Positions 46,557 through 56,633 of a stretch of DNA of 64,000 nt are shown in pieces (position 1 is the first letter of the stretch; each line of letters starts with the position of its first letter). The stretch spans positions 147,749 through 211,748 of the forward strand of contig CAVPNY010000022.1 in NCBI GenBank assembly GCA_963706905.1, written 5' to 3'. The notes below the pieces were generated by a model. The model was given only the letters and a program-made list of their open reading frames with translations, did not search any database and was not told where the DNA came from. The DNA is from CAVPNY01 sp963706905 (GTDB lineage: Bacteria; Chloroflexota; Anaerolineae; Anaerolineales; UBA4823). The position numbers were made by a program, and so were the translations under genes.

Positions 46557-47520
46557 ATGACAAGGTTTGAAAAATATGCCTGGGGTGTCCTGGCCTATAA
46601 CTTGGTTGTTATTCTTTGGGGAGCGTTTGTCCGCGCTTCAGGATCTGGTGCAGGCTGCGGTAGTCATTGGCCGCTCTGTAATGGAGAAATGATCCCAAGA
46701 ATGCCTCAAATTCAAACTCTGATTGAGTTCACGCATCGTTTGATGAGTGGGGCTGCCTTATTGTCCGTGGTCGTTTTGCTGATCTGGGCTATGCGTGAAT
46801 ACCCACCACGTCATTCAGTACGTTGGGGAGCTGGATTTTCAATGTTTTTTATGATCACTGAAGCGCTTGTGGGAGCAGGACTGGTTTTACTCCAACTCGT
46901 TGCTGAGAATACTTCAGTAGCTCGAGGTTTCTCTATCTCAATTCATTTAGTAAATACATTTTTATTGTTAGCTTGCCTTTCATTGACAGCCTGGTGGGCT
47001 AGTGGGGGACGACCATATAGCAATTCAAAAAGGTGGCGGGGTAGCCTGGGTGCTGGGGATAGGCCTGGCTGGCATGCTTGTACTCGGAATGAGCGGTGCA
47101 ATTACGGCATTGGGTGATACTCTCTTCCCGGCCAGTTCATTTTTGGAGGGCCTTCGTCAGGAATTGTCTGCGACAACGCATATTTTTTTGCGTTTGCGAA
47201 TTTTTCATCCAACCATTGCAGTTGTGGTTAGTATTTACCTGATCCTGGCAACCAGTTGGGTCACCGTCGTGCGACCAGATGCACAGGTCACAACTTTCCG
47301 GCGAGGTCTATCTATTTTGGTCGCTGTTCAAATCTTGGCTGGGGTGGTGAATGTTTTTCTACTGGCACCAATCTGGTTACAACTTGTTCATTTGTTAATT
47401 TCAGATGCCCTCTGGATTTTACTGGTTTTATTTTCAGCTAATGCTCTCGCTGAATATCCTCAAGTCCTTTCTTCCCAGAGGAAATCTGCGATTTCCGTGA
47501 AGGATGGCAGCGCAGTATAA
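46557..47520 (+). CDS. ctaA: Heme A synthase CtaA (indel)
   Basis: CtaA oxidises heme O to heme A for cytochrome oxidase. It is a membrane protein with the exposed Cys pair GAGCGSHWPLCNG and heme-ligand His in EFTHRLMSG and ISIHLVNTFLLL. After the break come HIFLRLRIFHPTIAVVVS and LVHLLISDALWILLVL. The frame breaks in GGGGG at 47004-47008; four G restore one protein of about 320 residues. No cox genes are in the window. Confidence 0.9.
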
Positions 47521-47526
47521 TCTGAT

Positions 47527-48219
47527 TTATTCACCATGCAGAAAAAAGAGTAATCCACAATAACGTTTGACCACCTGGCCGATGTGAATGTCTGGCCAAG
47601 GGATCAGCCAGGGACGTCCACGTTGGCCATTCGGCAGCGGGCTGCGGAACACCAACTGCACCGCCTGGACATAGGCGATGAAGCCATCCACGCAAATCAG
47701 CAGCGGGCGAGCCAGGGCACACTGGCGAATGATCTGCATCAGGCCCAGGATCAAGTGCTCATCTCGCTTTCTGGCGATCACTCCGCCCAACCACAAACGG
47801 GTGCTCACCATGATCGCCATTGCCAGCCAGATGACCTTGCCCTGAGCTTTGACCCGGATTTCATCCGCCTGCACGTGCTCCAGGTCTCGGGGGTGTAACA
47901 CTAACTGCTCATGCACCCGCTGACAGTGTCGCCCGGCTCGCTCCTGCCAGTCCATTACTGTACGTTCATCCAGATGGAAGGCGGCAACGATGGCTTGCAG
48001 CGGACAGCCGTGCGCAATCAGGGTTACTACGATGACCATCCAATCTGCAGGATGATGCAATCGGTAGAAAGGTGTCCCGCTGGTTGCAGCAAAGGTCTTA
48101 CCACATATTTTACATTGGTAACGTGCTTCTTTTCGGCTGTGAACAACGATGTTGTTCTCGCCTACTTTACCCCTTGCGGGGCACGCCATATTCGGGCAGA
48201 ATTGTTCTCGAAGGTCCAT
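47527..48219 (-). pseudogene. Truncated transposase (Zn-finger + DDE)
   Basis: The 230-residue remnant starts with a zinc finger (CPNMACPARG...CKICGKTF). A helix-turn-helix (PLQAIVAAFHLDERTVMDWQ) and two acidic catalytic segments (VQADEIRVKAQGK and LICVDGFIAYVQAV) follow. Related transposases continue for roughly 80-100 more residues with the third acidic residue; here the text ends YCGLLFFLHGE. It is therefore probably inactive. Confidence 0.7.
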
Positions 48220-48308
48220 GTGGCTTGCTCTTGTAAGGTTGTCGGACCTTTAGAGTGCCACAGGACCTTCATTTTTTCAACCTCCACGCTTTATTGGAGT
48301 GCTACCTA
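47527..48308 (-). mobile_element. Remnant of an IS1-group-like insertion sequence
   Basis: This is a truncated transposase gene with upstream sequence, wedged between ctaA and ligA. I found no matching terminal inverted repeats, and the left end abuts the ctaA stop, so at least one end is lost. Confidence 0.65.
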
Positions 48309-48340
48309 AATAAGGGATCCTGATTCTTTTATTCTTAACT

Positions 48341-50361
48341 ATGGATACAGAAATAGCTTTACAAAGACTTACAAATTTACGCAACGACATCCAGTATCAT
48401 AACTATCGGTATCATGTGCTGGACGATCCTGTGATCAGTGATTTTGAATACGATCAATTGATGACTGAACTGCGTAGGATCGAAGCCAGTCATCCTGAGT
48501 GGATCACACCCGATTCTCCCTCCCAACGCACCGGAGCTCCTCCTGCTGAACGGTTCATCAAATCTACGCATCCTGCTCCCGTGCTCAGTCTGGGGAATGC
48601 TTTTGACGCAGGAGGTGTACAGGCGTGGTACGAACGTATCCTTCGACTGGACGAGAGGGTATCTCAGGCTCGTTTTGTTGTTGAACCCAAGCTGGATGGT
48701 TTGACAGTAGTGCTTCACTATCAGGACGGCCTCTTCGTTCAGGGGGCTACTCGTGGCGATGGTGAAATCGGTGAAGATGTCACAACTAATTTGCGAACCA
48801 TCCGTGCTTTACCATTACGGATTCCAGTACAGCCATTAGGAATAAAAGCGCCGAGCTCCCTGGTTGTTCGTGGGGAAGTCTTTATTCAGTTAAAGGATTT
48901 TGAAGAACTGAATCTGCGTCTTGAAGAAGCGGGGGAAAAAACTTATTTAAATCCGCGCAACACTGCAGCCGGATCGTTACGTCAACTCGATCCGAGCTTA
49001 ACTGCTACCAGGCCATTGACTCTTTAACCTATGACATCATCAGCTCATCTGACTCGATCCCCGCAACCCATAAGGAGATTATCGAATATCTTAAAAACCT
49101 TGGATTTCCAGCAATAGAGGCTGAGAGTTATCCATCCATAGATTCTGCAATCAAGGCGAGCTTAGAATGGACAGATCGCCGGCGATCGTTGCCTTATGAA
49201 GCAGATGGCGTGGTGATCAAAGTAGACAGTCTGGCTTTAGCTGCAGACCTGGGTGTGGTGGGCAAGGATCCGCGTGGTGCAATCGCCTTAAAGTTCCCAG
49301 CCCAGGAAGTGTCCACGCGCTTATTGGATATTGGTGTCAATGTCGGGCGCACTGGTGTTCTGACGCCATACGCCATCCTGGATCCAGTCGAAATTGGCGG
49401 GGTGGTTGTCAAGCAAGCTACCTTGCATAATTTTGATTATATTGCTGAAAAAGACATCCGACCTGGCGATCGGGTCATGGTGAAACGCGCCGGAGATGTG
49501 ATTCCCTATGTGATCGGGCCGGTGCAAGCTGCCCGCACGGTTGACTTACCATCATTCAAGCCACCTGAGCTCTGCCCGGCTTGTGGTGAGCGGGTTGAGC
49601 ATTTCTCTGGTGAAGTGGCCTGGTATTGTGTTAACTTAGCCTGTCCTGCGCAATTGATCCGTAATCTGGAACATTTCGTGTCACGGGGAGCCATGGATAT
49701 CGTAGGCTTGGGGATAAAAATAGTTGAGCAGTTAGTGAATGCTGGCCTGGTCAATGATGTGGCCGATATTTACACATTGAAGAGAGATGATTTGCTTGGT
49801 TTAGATGGATTTGCTGAAAAGAAAGCGGACAACCTGCTGGAGTCGATTGAAATATCAAAAGCACGCAGCCTGGCGCGACTGATAACTGCACTCGGGATTC
49901 GTGGCGTTGGAGAGGTCGGTGCTGCAGATTTATCTCGCCACTTCCTTGATTTAACTGCTCTTAGCCAGGCTTCTCTGGAAGAATTACAGTCGATCGAGGG
50001 AATTGGACCGAACATTGCCCAAGGGATCGTCGATTGGTTTACGAGTCCAACAAACCATAAGGTGTTGGAAAAGCTGCGGGCTTCTGGTGTTTGGCCTCTA
50101 GGAGAACAGAAGCAGGAGAGTTCCATTCCGCAAACATTTTCCGGTCTTACCTTTGTTATAACCGGCACCCTTCCCGGGTTGACCCGAGAGGAGGCCAAGT
50201 CATTCATCGAATCCCGCGGGGGTAAGGTAACCGATTCGGTAAGTAAGAAAACCAGTTATCTCTTGTTGGGAGCAGATCCAGGATCGAAATTTGCCAAGGC
50301 CGGGGAGCTTGGAGTCCCAATTATAGATGAAGCTAAACTAATCAGGATGGCTGGAGAATAA
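48341..50361 (+). CDS. ligA: NAD-dependent DNA ligase LigA (indel)
   Basis: LigA seals nicks in replication and repair. The N-terminus has HNYRYHVLDDPVISDFEYDQL (Ia domain), then the adenylated Lys in EPKLDG and GEVFIQLKDFEELN. The frame breaks near 49013-49019 (after TATRPL), and the next frame runs DSLTYDIISSSDSI to LPYEADGVVIKVDS. The OB fold, the Cys4 zinc finger (CPACGERVEHF...CVNLACPAQ), HhH repeats and a C-terminal BRCT (FSGLTFVITGTLPG) follow. Repaired length is about 673, normal. Confidence 0.95.
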
Positions 50362-50397
50362 AATTCAGCCAATCTTACACTCCGAGGAGCGATTATT

Positions 50398-51612
50398 ATG
50401 GATGTCATGACAGTTGATGATGGTGTCACTCGCCGAATTCGCGCGATGGTCGAGCGAATCGAAGGACTTATGGAACAAGATCTTTATTTTTACAATCAAC
50501 CGATCACTGAGCTACATGGCGGCGCCAAAGTCCTGGTTAAAGATCGGGAAATGAGCATGTTTGCTTCCTATAGCTATCTGGGTCTGGTTGGACATCCGCG
50601 GATCAATAAAGCAGCCAAAGATGCCATCGATCGATATGGCACCGGAACACATGGTGTGCGTACGCTCGCTGGAAGCCTGGATATCCACACGGAACTTGAA
50701 GAGACTATCGCCAATTTTAAAAATGCTGAGGCAGCGATAACCTATACTTCGGGTTACGCTACAAACCTGACTGTCGTTTCGACATTACTTGGACGCGGTG
50801 ATTATGTGATCTCGGATAAATTGAACCACGCCAGTATCGTTGATGGCTGCTTGATGTCCGGAGCTAAGTTCGTCAGATTTCGCCACAATGATATGGAAGA
50901 CCTGGAAGACCGATTAAGAAGTATCCCATCTGGATCCGCCAAGCTGGTCATCGCTGACTCCGTCTTCTCGATGGATGGGGATGTAATCGATTTTCCAAAT
51001 GTGGTGGCATTATGTCAAAAATACAATGCCTGGTTAATGATTGACGAAGCCCATTCGGTTGGAGTATTGGGAAAGACCGGGCGTGGTATAGAAGAACATT
51101 TCGGGATGCATAATGTCATTGATATCAAAATGGGTACGCTGAGCAAAACAATCCCCTCAGTGGGTGGGTACGTAGCAGGGAAAAAAGAGTTGATCCAGTA
51201 TCTTCGTCATGCCAGCCGGGCATATATCTTCTCTGCTGCTTTACCGCCTGCACAAGCCGCAGCTGCCAATGAGGCCTTCAAGGTTATACTGGATGAACCC
51301 TGGCGAGTTGAAAAGCTGAGCAACAACGCAGAGCAGTTTATTACTGGATTAAAGAAACGCGGCTTCGATACTTTATACACCCGCACCGCAATCGTACCAG
51401 TTCTATGTGGTGACGACGAGAGTGCATTCAAAATGACAGCCTACTCACAGCACAAGGATATTTTTGTCCTGCCCGTCGTTTCTCCGGCAGTACCGCCTGG
51501 TCTGGCGCGATTACGGGCGACTGTTACCGCTGCGCATGAGCCGCGTGAAATAGAGCAGGCAATGAATGTGATAGAAGAGGCTGGGCGGAGTGTGGGTTTG
51601 TTGACATCCTGA
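50398..51612 (+). CDS. Alpha-oxoamine synthase (KBL/BioF/SPT family)
   Basis: This 404-residue PLP enzyme condenses an amino acid with an acyl-CoA. It shows NYLGL-type SYSYLGLVGHPRI, GTGTHGVRTLAGSLDIHTELE, SDKLNHASIVDGC, DSVFSMDGD, MIDEAHSVGVLG and the PLP Lys in GTLSKTIPSVGGY. The family includes glycine C-acetyltransferase, BioF, serine palmitoyltransferase and HemA. No bio, tdh or sphingolipid gene is nearby, so the substrate is open. A GGAG lies before the ATG. Confidence 0.9.
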   Translation: MDVMTVDDGVTRRIRAMVERIEGLMEQDLYFYNQPITELHGGAKVLVKDREMSMFASYSYLGLVGHPRINKAAKDAIDRYGTGTHGVRTLAGSLDIHTELEETIANFKNAEAAITYTSGYATNLTVVSTLLGRGDYVISDKLNHASIVDGCLMSGAKFVRFRHNDMEDLEDRLRSIPSGSAKLVIADSVFSMDGDVIDFPNVVALCQKYNAWLMIDEAHSVGVLGKTGRGIEEHFGMHNVIDIKMGTLSKTIPSVGGYVAGKKELIQYLRHASRAYIFSAALPPAQAAAANEAFKVILDEPWRVEKLSNNAEQFITGLKKRGFDTLYTRTAIVPVLCGDDESAFKMTAYSQHKDIFVLPVVSPAVPPGLARLRATVTAAHEPREIEQAMNVIEEAGRSVGLLTS

Positions 51613-51628
51613 GGGTGAAATTAACCTG

Positions 51629-52834
51629 ATGGCGATCCTGAAGCTCAAACCAGGCAGAGAGAAATCGCTTGACCGTATGCATCCATGGGTTTTTTCTGGT
51701 GCGGTTTTCCGGTTGATCGTTGACGGAACCGCATTAGTGCCGGGAGTGACGGTGAAAATTGTAGATTCAAAAGACGAATTCCTGGCGTGGGGTGCGTATA
51801 GTCCTGATTCTCAGATACGAGCCAGGGTGTGGTCATGGGACATCAACCAAGATATCAATAAAAGCTTCTTCCTGGCACGATTGGAAGAAGCTTTTTCCTT
51901 ACGAAAAACTTTCATCTCGACTGATACGACAAATGCCTTCCGTTTGGTGCATGGCGAATCAGATGGATTGCCGGGCTTGATCGTCGACAGGTATGGGGAT
52001 GTAATCGTTGTACAATTCCTCAGTAGTGGGGCGGAATATTGGCGGCAAACGCTTACTGGTCTGCTTGCAGAATTCGGAGGATGCGAATCAATTTACGAAC
52101 GCTCAGACGCAGATTCACGTTTATTAGAGGGTCTCCCTGCCCGATCTGGATTGCTTTGGGGAAGAAGTTTGGAAGGACTGGTTAAAGTTTACGAAAATGA
52201 TGTTGATTATTGGGTTGATGTTGTTAGAGGCCACAAAACGGGTTTTTATCTCGATCAACGCGATAATCGTGCGGTAGTGCGTGACCTGGCATCGGGGCGG
52301 TCAGTTCTGGATTGCTTCACATATACAGGCGGCTTTACTCTGTCAGCGATTAAAGGAGGGGCTGCCAGTATCACATCCATGGATACTTCGGAAGGGGCGC
52401 TCGATTTAGCTCGAGAAAACCTGCTTCTAAATAGTATGGATCCTAACTTCGTCGAATGGGTAGCTGAGGACGTTTTCCAGACATTACGAAAATATCGTGA
52501 CAGAAATCGGAAATTTGATTTAATCATTCTGGATCCACCCAAGTTTGCACCCACAACCGCACAAGTCCAAAAGGCGGCGCGCGGGTACAAAGATATTAAT
52601 CTATTGGCTCTTAAATTGCTTAGTCCAGTTGGGATTCTGATAACTTTCTCATGCTCAGGGGGCGTAGGGGAGGAACTTTTCCAGAGGATTGTCGCTGGCG
52701 CTGCATTGGATGCAGGTAAACAGGCGCGCATAGTAAAGCGGCTATCCCAAGCAGCTGATCATCCAGTTGCCCTGAATTTTCCGGAAGGGGCTTATCTAAA
52801 AGGTCTTGTAATCCAAATTTCAGAAAACAAATAA
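51629..52834 (+). CDS. RlmI-like 23S rRNA (cytosine) methyltransferase
   Basis: This 401-residue protein has an N-terminal PUA domain (LKPGREKSLDRMHPWVFSGAV), a middle domain (FRLVHGESDGLPGLIVDRYG) and a C-terminal SAM domain (RSVLDCFTYTGGFTLSAIKGG, LIILDPPKFAPT, FSCSGGV). E. coli RlmI makes m5C1962 in 23S rRNA. The order and the DPPKF motif match that family. Confidence 0.9.
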   Translation: MAILKLKPGREKSLDRMHPWVFSGAVFRLIVDGTALVPGVTVKIVDSKDEFLAWGAYSPDSQIRARVWSWDINQDINKSFFLARLEEAFSLRKTFISTDTTNAFRLVHGESDGLPGLIVDRYGDVIVVQFLSSGAEYWRQTLTGLLAEFGGCESIYERSDADSRLLEGLPARSGLLWGRSLEGLVKVYENDVDYWVDVVRGHKTGFYLDQRDNRAVVRDLASGRSVLDCFTYTGGFTLSAIKGGAASITSMDTSEGALDLARENLLLNSMDPNFVEWVAEDVFQTLRKYRDRNRKFDLIILDPPKFAPTTAQVQKAARGYKDINLLALKLLSPVGILITFSCSGGVGEELFQRIVAGAALDAGKQARIVKRLSQAADHPVALNFPEGAYLKGLVIQISENK

Positions 52835-52875
52835 CCTCTCACTTCTGCTATTGGTAGCACGAAGTCAGAGGTTAT
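52831..52875 (-). terminator. Intrinsic terminator after tmRNA
   Basis: ATAACCTCT (52831-52839) pairs with AGAGGTTAT (52867-52875), and ACTTC with GAAGT inside. On the minus strand the stem is followed by TTGTTTTCTG, a U-rich tail. It also overlaps the rlmI stop, so it may act in both directions. Confidence 0.8.
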
Positions 52876-52883
52876 CTGAAAGG

Positions 52884-53278
52884 TGGAGATGGCGGGACTC
52901 GAACCCGCGTCCGAAAGGATCGACCCTCGAATATCTACGAGCGTAGTCGCTTGTTTGGTTTCACCGGACACCCCTCAAGCGGCAAAGATGGTGACCTGGC
53001 TATCCACTAGGACCCGAAAGTCCCTCTTTCATCCGGTTAGCGGCATTCCGGACGGCACTCCGACTTTGTGACGTCCGCTCTACCACCGGTCGGAGGGCGG
53101 GGTAGGAGGACGTGACCCACTAATGGGTCAGCTGATGCTCACTCACCGTTTAGGCGGCGAGGGGCAGAGCAGCGAGGTTAGTGCGGTTGGCACTTGTGTT
53201 TTGCGCTGAGTTATCGAGGTCGGCGCCTCTCGGCTCGCAATCCGGGACCAGCCTCTTCCGTCGAAGCCTGTCATCCCC
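52884..53278 (-). ncRNA. ssrA: Transfer-messenger RNA
   Basis: tmRNA rescues stalled ribosomes. The 5' end GGGGATGACAGGCTTCGACG (from 53278) pairs with the 3' end CATCTCC. The T-arm reads GCGGGTTCGAGTCCCGC. Only CCT follows the discriminator A, so CCA must be added by the nucleotidyltransferase. The tag frame (53191-53153) encodes ANRTNLAALPLAA and a TAA stop, ending in LAA as expected for ClpXP-type tags. Length is about 395 nt. Confidence 0.95.
53153..53191 (-). other. tmRNA tag-peptide reading frame
   Basis: The resume codon GCC (53191-53189) follows AAGT, comparable to TAGTC-GCA in E. coli. It encodes 13 residues, ANRTNLAALPLAA, then TAA (53152-53150). The first residue is inferred by analogy. 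Confidence 0.75.
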
Positions 53279-53289
53279 GTTGCGCTGTT

Positions 53290-53295
53290 ATTATA
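53290..53295 (-). promoter_or_regulatory. tmRNA promoter -10 box
   Basis: On the minus strand TATAAT (53295-53290) lies 11 nt before the tmRNA 5' end. The -35 is weak. The rest of 53296-53582, before the sigma factor, shows no other gene. Confidence 0.65.
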
Positions 53296-53582
53296 CTCGA
53301 AATTTTGTCGTTGATTGTAATGTCGGCGCCTACATCAATTGAATATTTACAAACTTCTTGCATTCTGTACAATGGCAAACCGCCGAAAGTATTTGAATTG
53401 AACAGAGAGCCATAGTAGCGGTTTGCTCAAGTGCTTGGCCGCTTTTGCCTTGTGAGTTTGTAAAATAGCTTTCGGCCAACCACCAATGTAAAAACTTGCG
53501 CCAAGGCAGCATGATATACTTGGAGAAACTTTTCTGATGCGAAGGTGTTATCAGATAAAACTGGTGCACCTTCCTTTATTGG

Positions 53583-54173
53583 GTGAGGTCTGTGCCAGAA
53601 CTAAAAGATGAAAAAGCCTTGTTGCTTGCAGCACAAGGGGAACAAGAGGCCTTCGGCGCATTGTATGAGCGCTATGTAGGTCGAATCTATAACTATATTT
53701 ATTATCGGACAGGAAACCAACACGACGCTGAAGATTTGACGGCGCGCGTATTCTTTCGTGCGCTCCGGAATATTGAGAATTATACAGACCGCGGTTTGCC
53801 ATTTTCTGCCTGGCTTTATCGGATAGCCCATAATCTGGTTGCAAACTGGCATCGAGATAACAGCCGCCGCAAGGAAGTACCTTTAGAGGAGATCATCCTG
53901 GTCCGCCAGGGGAGCGAACACCCTGAAGCTCTTTTGGTTCAATCCGAGGAACAAGAAAGTCTGTTAGAAATCATCCGTGGATTGCCGCCTGAGCGACAAC
54001 AACTCTTGATCCTTAAATTTGTTGAGCATCTATCGAATGCTGAGATCGGACAAATCATGGGACGCTCAGAAGGTGCCGTAAAAAGCCTGTATCATCGAAC
54101 CTTGCTCTCACTCCGCGACGAGTTTGGGCAGGTTAAATATTTGGATTTTGACGAACTTGATGAATTGTCTTAG
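53583..54173 (+). CDS. ECF-type sigma-70 family RNA polymerase sigma factor
   Basis: This 196-residue protein has region 2 (FGALYERYVGRIYNYIYYRTGNQHDAEDLTARVFFRALRNI) with the DAEDL motif and PFSAWLYRIAHNLVANWHRD. Region 4 (LPPERQQLLILKFVEHLSNAEIGQIMGRSEGAVKSLYHRTLL) follows. Start is GTG at 53583 or 53592. It is followed at once by a small membrane protein that may be its regulator. Confidence 0.92.
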   Translation: MRSVPELKDEKALLLAAQGEQEAFGALYERYVGRIYNYIYYRTGNQHDAEDLTARVFFRALRNIENYTDRGLPFSAWLYRIAHNLVANWHRDNSRRKEVPLEEIILVRQGSEHPEALLVQSEEQESLLEIIRGLPPERQQLLILKFVEHLSNAEIGQIMGRSEGAVKSLYHRTLLSLRDEFGQVKYLDFDELDELS

Positions 54174-54191
54174 GTGGTAAGGGAAATTGTG

Positions 54192-54467
54192 ATGAAGAAT
54201 ACTGCTAAACCCTCCTCCACAGGTGAGTTCGAGAATCTGGAGCAGTTTATGAAGACCTCGCTAACTCCAGTTTCACCCCGACCAGAATTTGTTCAGCAAC
54301 TCCATCGCCGTTTGACGGATCCCATGTTGCCTACCATACGTCTATCTCAACCGCCGGGACTCCAATATGGATTGCTAATTATTGCCAGCCTTCTCAGCGG
54401 GATGATTTTCTTCATTACCGCCAGTCAAGTAATTAGAGCGCTCTCGAAGAGAAACTTGGGTATTTGA
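54192..54467 (+). CDS. Small membrane protein after sigma factor
   Basis: This protein of about 91 residues starts at ATG 54192. A Pro-rich soluble N-terminus (SLTPVSPRPEFVQQLHRRLTD) precedes one transmembrane helix (GLLIIASLLSGMIFFITASQ). Its place 18 bp after the sigma factor, and the motif PRPEFVQQLHRRL seen in anti-sigma-like membrane proteins, suggest a sigma regulator. It lacks a zinc-type HxxxCxxC motif. Confidence 0.65.
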   Translation: MKNTAKPSSTGEFENLEQFMKTSLTPVSPRPEFVQQLHRRLTDPMLPTIRLSQPPGLQYGLLIIASLLSGMIFFITASQVIRALSKRNLGI

Positions 54468-54519
54468 AGGGGAGTTCTACCCAAGGGACCACAGCAGGCT
54501 TTTGATTTTTCTTTATAAA

Positions 54520-56008
54520 CTCGAGTTTAGACAAATAATAGGGCGGCTCAGCCCTTGAGCAAAACCGCCCCTTGGTAGAAACTTGGAGGTGTGCACAACC
54601 AAGCGACTACCAAGAAGGACATTAACAAACTAATCGAGTTTCGTCAAGCCATTTATGTCAACGCTCTACTAGCCCGGCGGGATGCGCTGTTCGATCTACT
54701 GGATGCGCTTCTCTCGGCAGGTCCAGTCTCATCCTTTGCGATGTTGAGCCAGACCGACCAGTTCCGGCGAAAGTGGTCCAGCCTGTACGCTGCGGTTGAA
54801 GATGGCGTGCTCGACAGCAACTGGCTGCGGTGCTTTCTGGGGCAACAGATACCTCAACAGGGCATCTGTGTCTTTCCAATTGACGGCTCACCCTGGCCCC
54901 GGCCAAGATCACGAGTACTAGACGACCGACAGTATGTGTACCAGGCGACAAGCGATGTGAACGGGGGTACGGTGACCATCGGCTACCCCTATTCGCTGCT
55001 GGAATGGTGTGCTGAACCTCACTCCAGTTGGTCGTTGCCCGTCGATGTGCGCCGGGTGCCGAGCACACAAACCGCTCAGGAAGTTGGTGCGGAGCAAATC
55101 AAAGCCCTGGCAAACGCCCGAATGGCCTATACTGAAGCGCTGGACATCATTGCGGCGGATGGCAAGTACGGGAATGCCGGGTTTCTGGGTTCGGTGAAAG
55201 GGTTGCGCTGTGGGATCCTGGCTCGTTTACGTTGTGATCGGGTGCTGTGCGGCCCACCCCCACCTCCGGTGGGCAAAAAGGGTCGTCCCAGAGTACATGG
55301 AGCACGCTTTGCCTTCAAAGAGCCAGAGACCTGGAGCACACCCGATGAAGTGATCGAGCTGGAAGATCCCTGCTGGGGGCAGGTACGCCTGGAACGCTGG
55401 AATAGGCTGCACGAGAAGAAAGGTGCTGACGTGCCTTACGATGTGATCCGGGCCAGTGTTCATCTGGAACGCAGCCAACCGCCAGCAGCTCTGTGGCTCG
55501 CCTGGTTATCTCCAGACCCACTGCCTGGCAGCATTACGGTTACGGTGGAGACGATCTGGCGAGCGTATACCTCTCGTTGGCCAGTTGAAGCGGGTATCCA
55601 TTTTCGTAAAGAAACCCTGGGCTGGACGATGCCACGCTTCCAAACCAAAGAAGCAGGAGACCGTTGGACAGAGCTAACCGCTATCGCCTGTTGGCTGCTT
55701 TACTTGGCTCGCCCAATTGTTGCCGATACACCGCTTCCCTGGCAGAAACCGCAGCAGTGTTTGACGCCCCAGCGGGTTCAGCAGAGCATCTACCCGATTT
55801 TTGCGCTGCTTGGCACTCCGGCTCGCCCACCGAAAAGGCGAGGAAAAGCGCCAGGATGGCCGCCAGGCAGGCAAAGAACGCCGAAACAACGCTTTGCTGT
55901 GGTCAAAAAGACATCCGCAGCGGCTAGAACGGCTTGAATCTCGATTGGTAAGGTGCTGATTTTCAACCCGACCAAAAGTCGGGAGTGTTACTTTTGTCTA
56001 AAGACGAG
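54520..56008 (+). mobile_element. Complete insertion sequence, IS4/IS701-like
   Basis: Terminal inverted repeats CTCG-NN-TTTAGACAAA (54520-54535 and, inverted, 55993-56008) have 14 of 16 matches. A 6-bp direct repeat TATAAA flanks it (54514-54519 and 56009-56014). Subterminal hairpins are GGGCGG/CCGCCC near the left end and CCCGAC/GTCGGG near the right. One transposase gene fills the inside. About 1.49 kb. Confidence 0.85.
54591..55937 (+). CDS. DDE transposase of the IS
   Basis: This 448-residue transposase has an RNase-H-like DDE core: first Asp in FPIDGSPWP, second in IAADGKYGNAGFL, Glu in WPVEAGIHFRKETLGW (Y..R..E...K-like signature). The C-terminal tail is rich in Pro, Arg and Lys. It is intact, with the whole IS around it, so it may be active. 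The start may be GTG or ATG near 54591. Confidence 0.88.
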   Translation: MHNQATTKKDINKLIEFRQAIYVNALLARRDALFDLLDALLSAGPVSSFAMLSQTDQFRRKWSSLYAAVEDGVLDSNWLRCFLGQQIPQQGICVFPIDGSPWPRPRSRVLDDRQYVYQATSDVNGGTVTIGYPYSLLEWCAEPHSSWSLPVDVRRVPSTQTAQEVGAEQIKALANARMAYTEALDIIAADGKYGNAGFLGSVKGLRCGILARLRCDRVLCGPPPPPVGKKGRPRVHGARFAFKEPETWSTPDEVIELEDPCWGQVRLERWNRLHEKKGADVPYDVIRASVHLERSQPPAALWLAWLSPDPLPGSITVTVETIWRAYTSRWPVEAGIHFRKETLGWTMPRFQTKEAGDRWTELTAIACWLLYLARPIVADTPLPWQKPQQCLTPQRVQQSIYPIFALLGTPARPPKRRGKAPGWPPGRQRTPKQRFAVVKKTSAAARTA

Positions 56009-56029
56009 TATAAAAGTACGCATTCCAAA

Positions 56030-56371
56030 TTAAAGTTCTTCGCTAATTAATTCTTTCGCCAACATACGTACATCGGAGATGAGATCTGCCTCAACCGGCA
56101 GCCTATGTTCGGGTGTTACCCGCAGCATCAAGTGCTCGAGTATCTCCTGGATGCGATCCGAGAGGCCGGGTTGGGTGGCAAGGTGCTGGATTTGGGAATA
56201 TGCGCTTTCGCCAGGGGATTCAAATCCTTTTCGACGGTGGTACTCTTCTATGATATGTCCGGCTGCCCGGCGAGCGCAAACTCTGGCACGTCCTTCATTA
56301 CCGGACTGTCGGGCAAGCTCTGCTTGTTTTAACTCAGCGTTGGTATAATCTTTCCAGTCTATGGTGTTCAT
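56030..56371 (-). CDS. Helical protein of unknown function
   Basis: This 113-residue protein starts MNTIDWKDYTNAELKQAELAR. GNEGRARVCARRAAGHIIEEYHRR looks like a HEPN-type or SAV-like helical core. The end is LPVEADLISDVRMLAKELI. Similar proteins seem conserved in Chloroflexi (recalled, not searched). The IS lies 22 bp downstream. Confidence 0.65.
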   Translation of the reverse strand: MNTIDWKDYTNAELKQAELARQSGNEGRARVCARRAAGHIIEEYHRRKGFESPGESAYSQIQHLATQPGLSDRIQEILEHLMLRVTPEHRLPVEADLISDVRMLAKELISEEL

Positions 56372-56447
56372 TTTTTTCCTGTTTTTAGCGGAATGAGTAT
56401 ATCAAAAAATAAGTCGGGATTTACGAAAATATGCCGGACAGACAAAC

Positions 56448-56633
56448 GTGCGTTTTGTTTTAGGTGGTCTGCTTTTGATTCTTATTGTTGGAATCGGTTT
56501 AATCTATGTCTTTTTTGATGTACGAGCAGCCCTGATGGGATTGATGTGTATGGTATTGGGGATATCGATACTTATCATCATCTGGTTAAGTTTATGGTTG
56601 ATGGAGAAGATTGTCCGTGGAGCAGACAGGTGA
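56448..56633 (+). CDS. Small two-helix membrane protein
   Basis: This 61-residue protein starts at GTG 56448. It has two hydrophobic helices (FVLGGLLLILIVGIGLIYVF and GLMCMVLGISILIIIWLSLW) and a short basic end. Its TGA overlaps the next ATG (TGATG), coupling it to the hydrolase. Function unknown. Confidence 0.65.
   Translation: MRFVLGGLLLILIVGIGLIYVFFDVRAALMGLMCMVLGISILIIIWLSLWLMEKIVRGADR

Noticed and set aside
54174..54191. GTG start for the small membrane protein after the sigma factor
   Set aside because: It would abut the sigma stop with no Shine-Dalgarno; the ATG at 54192 has purine-rich sequence upstream.
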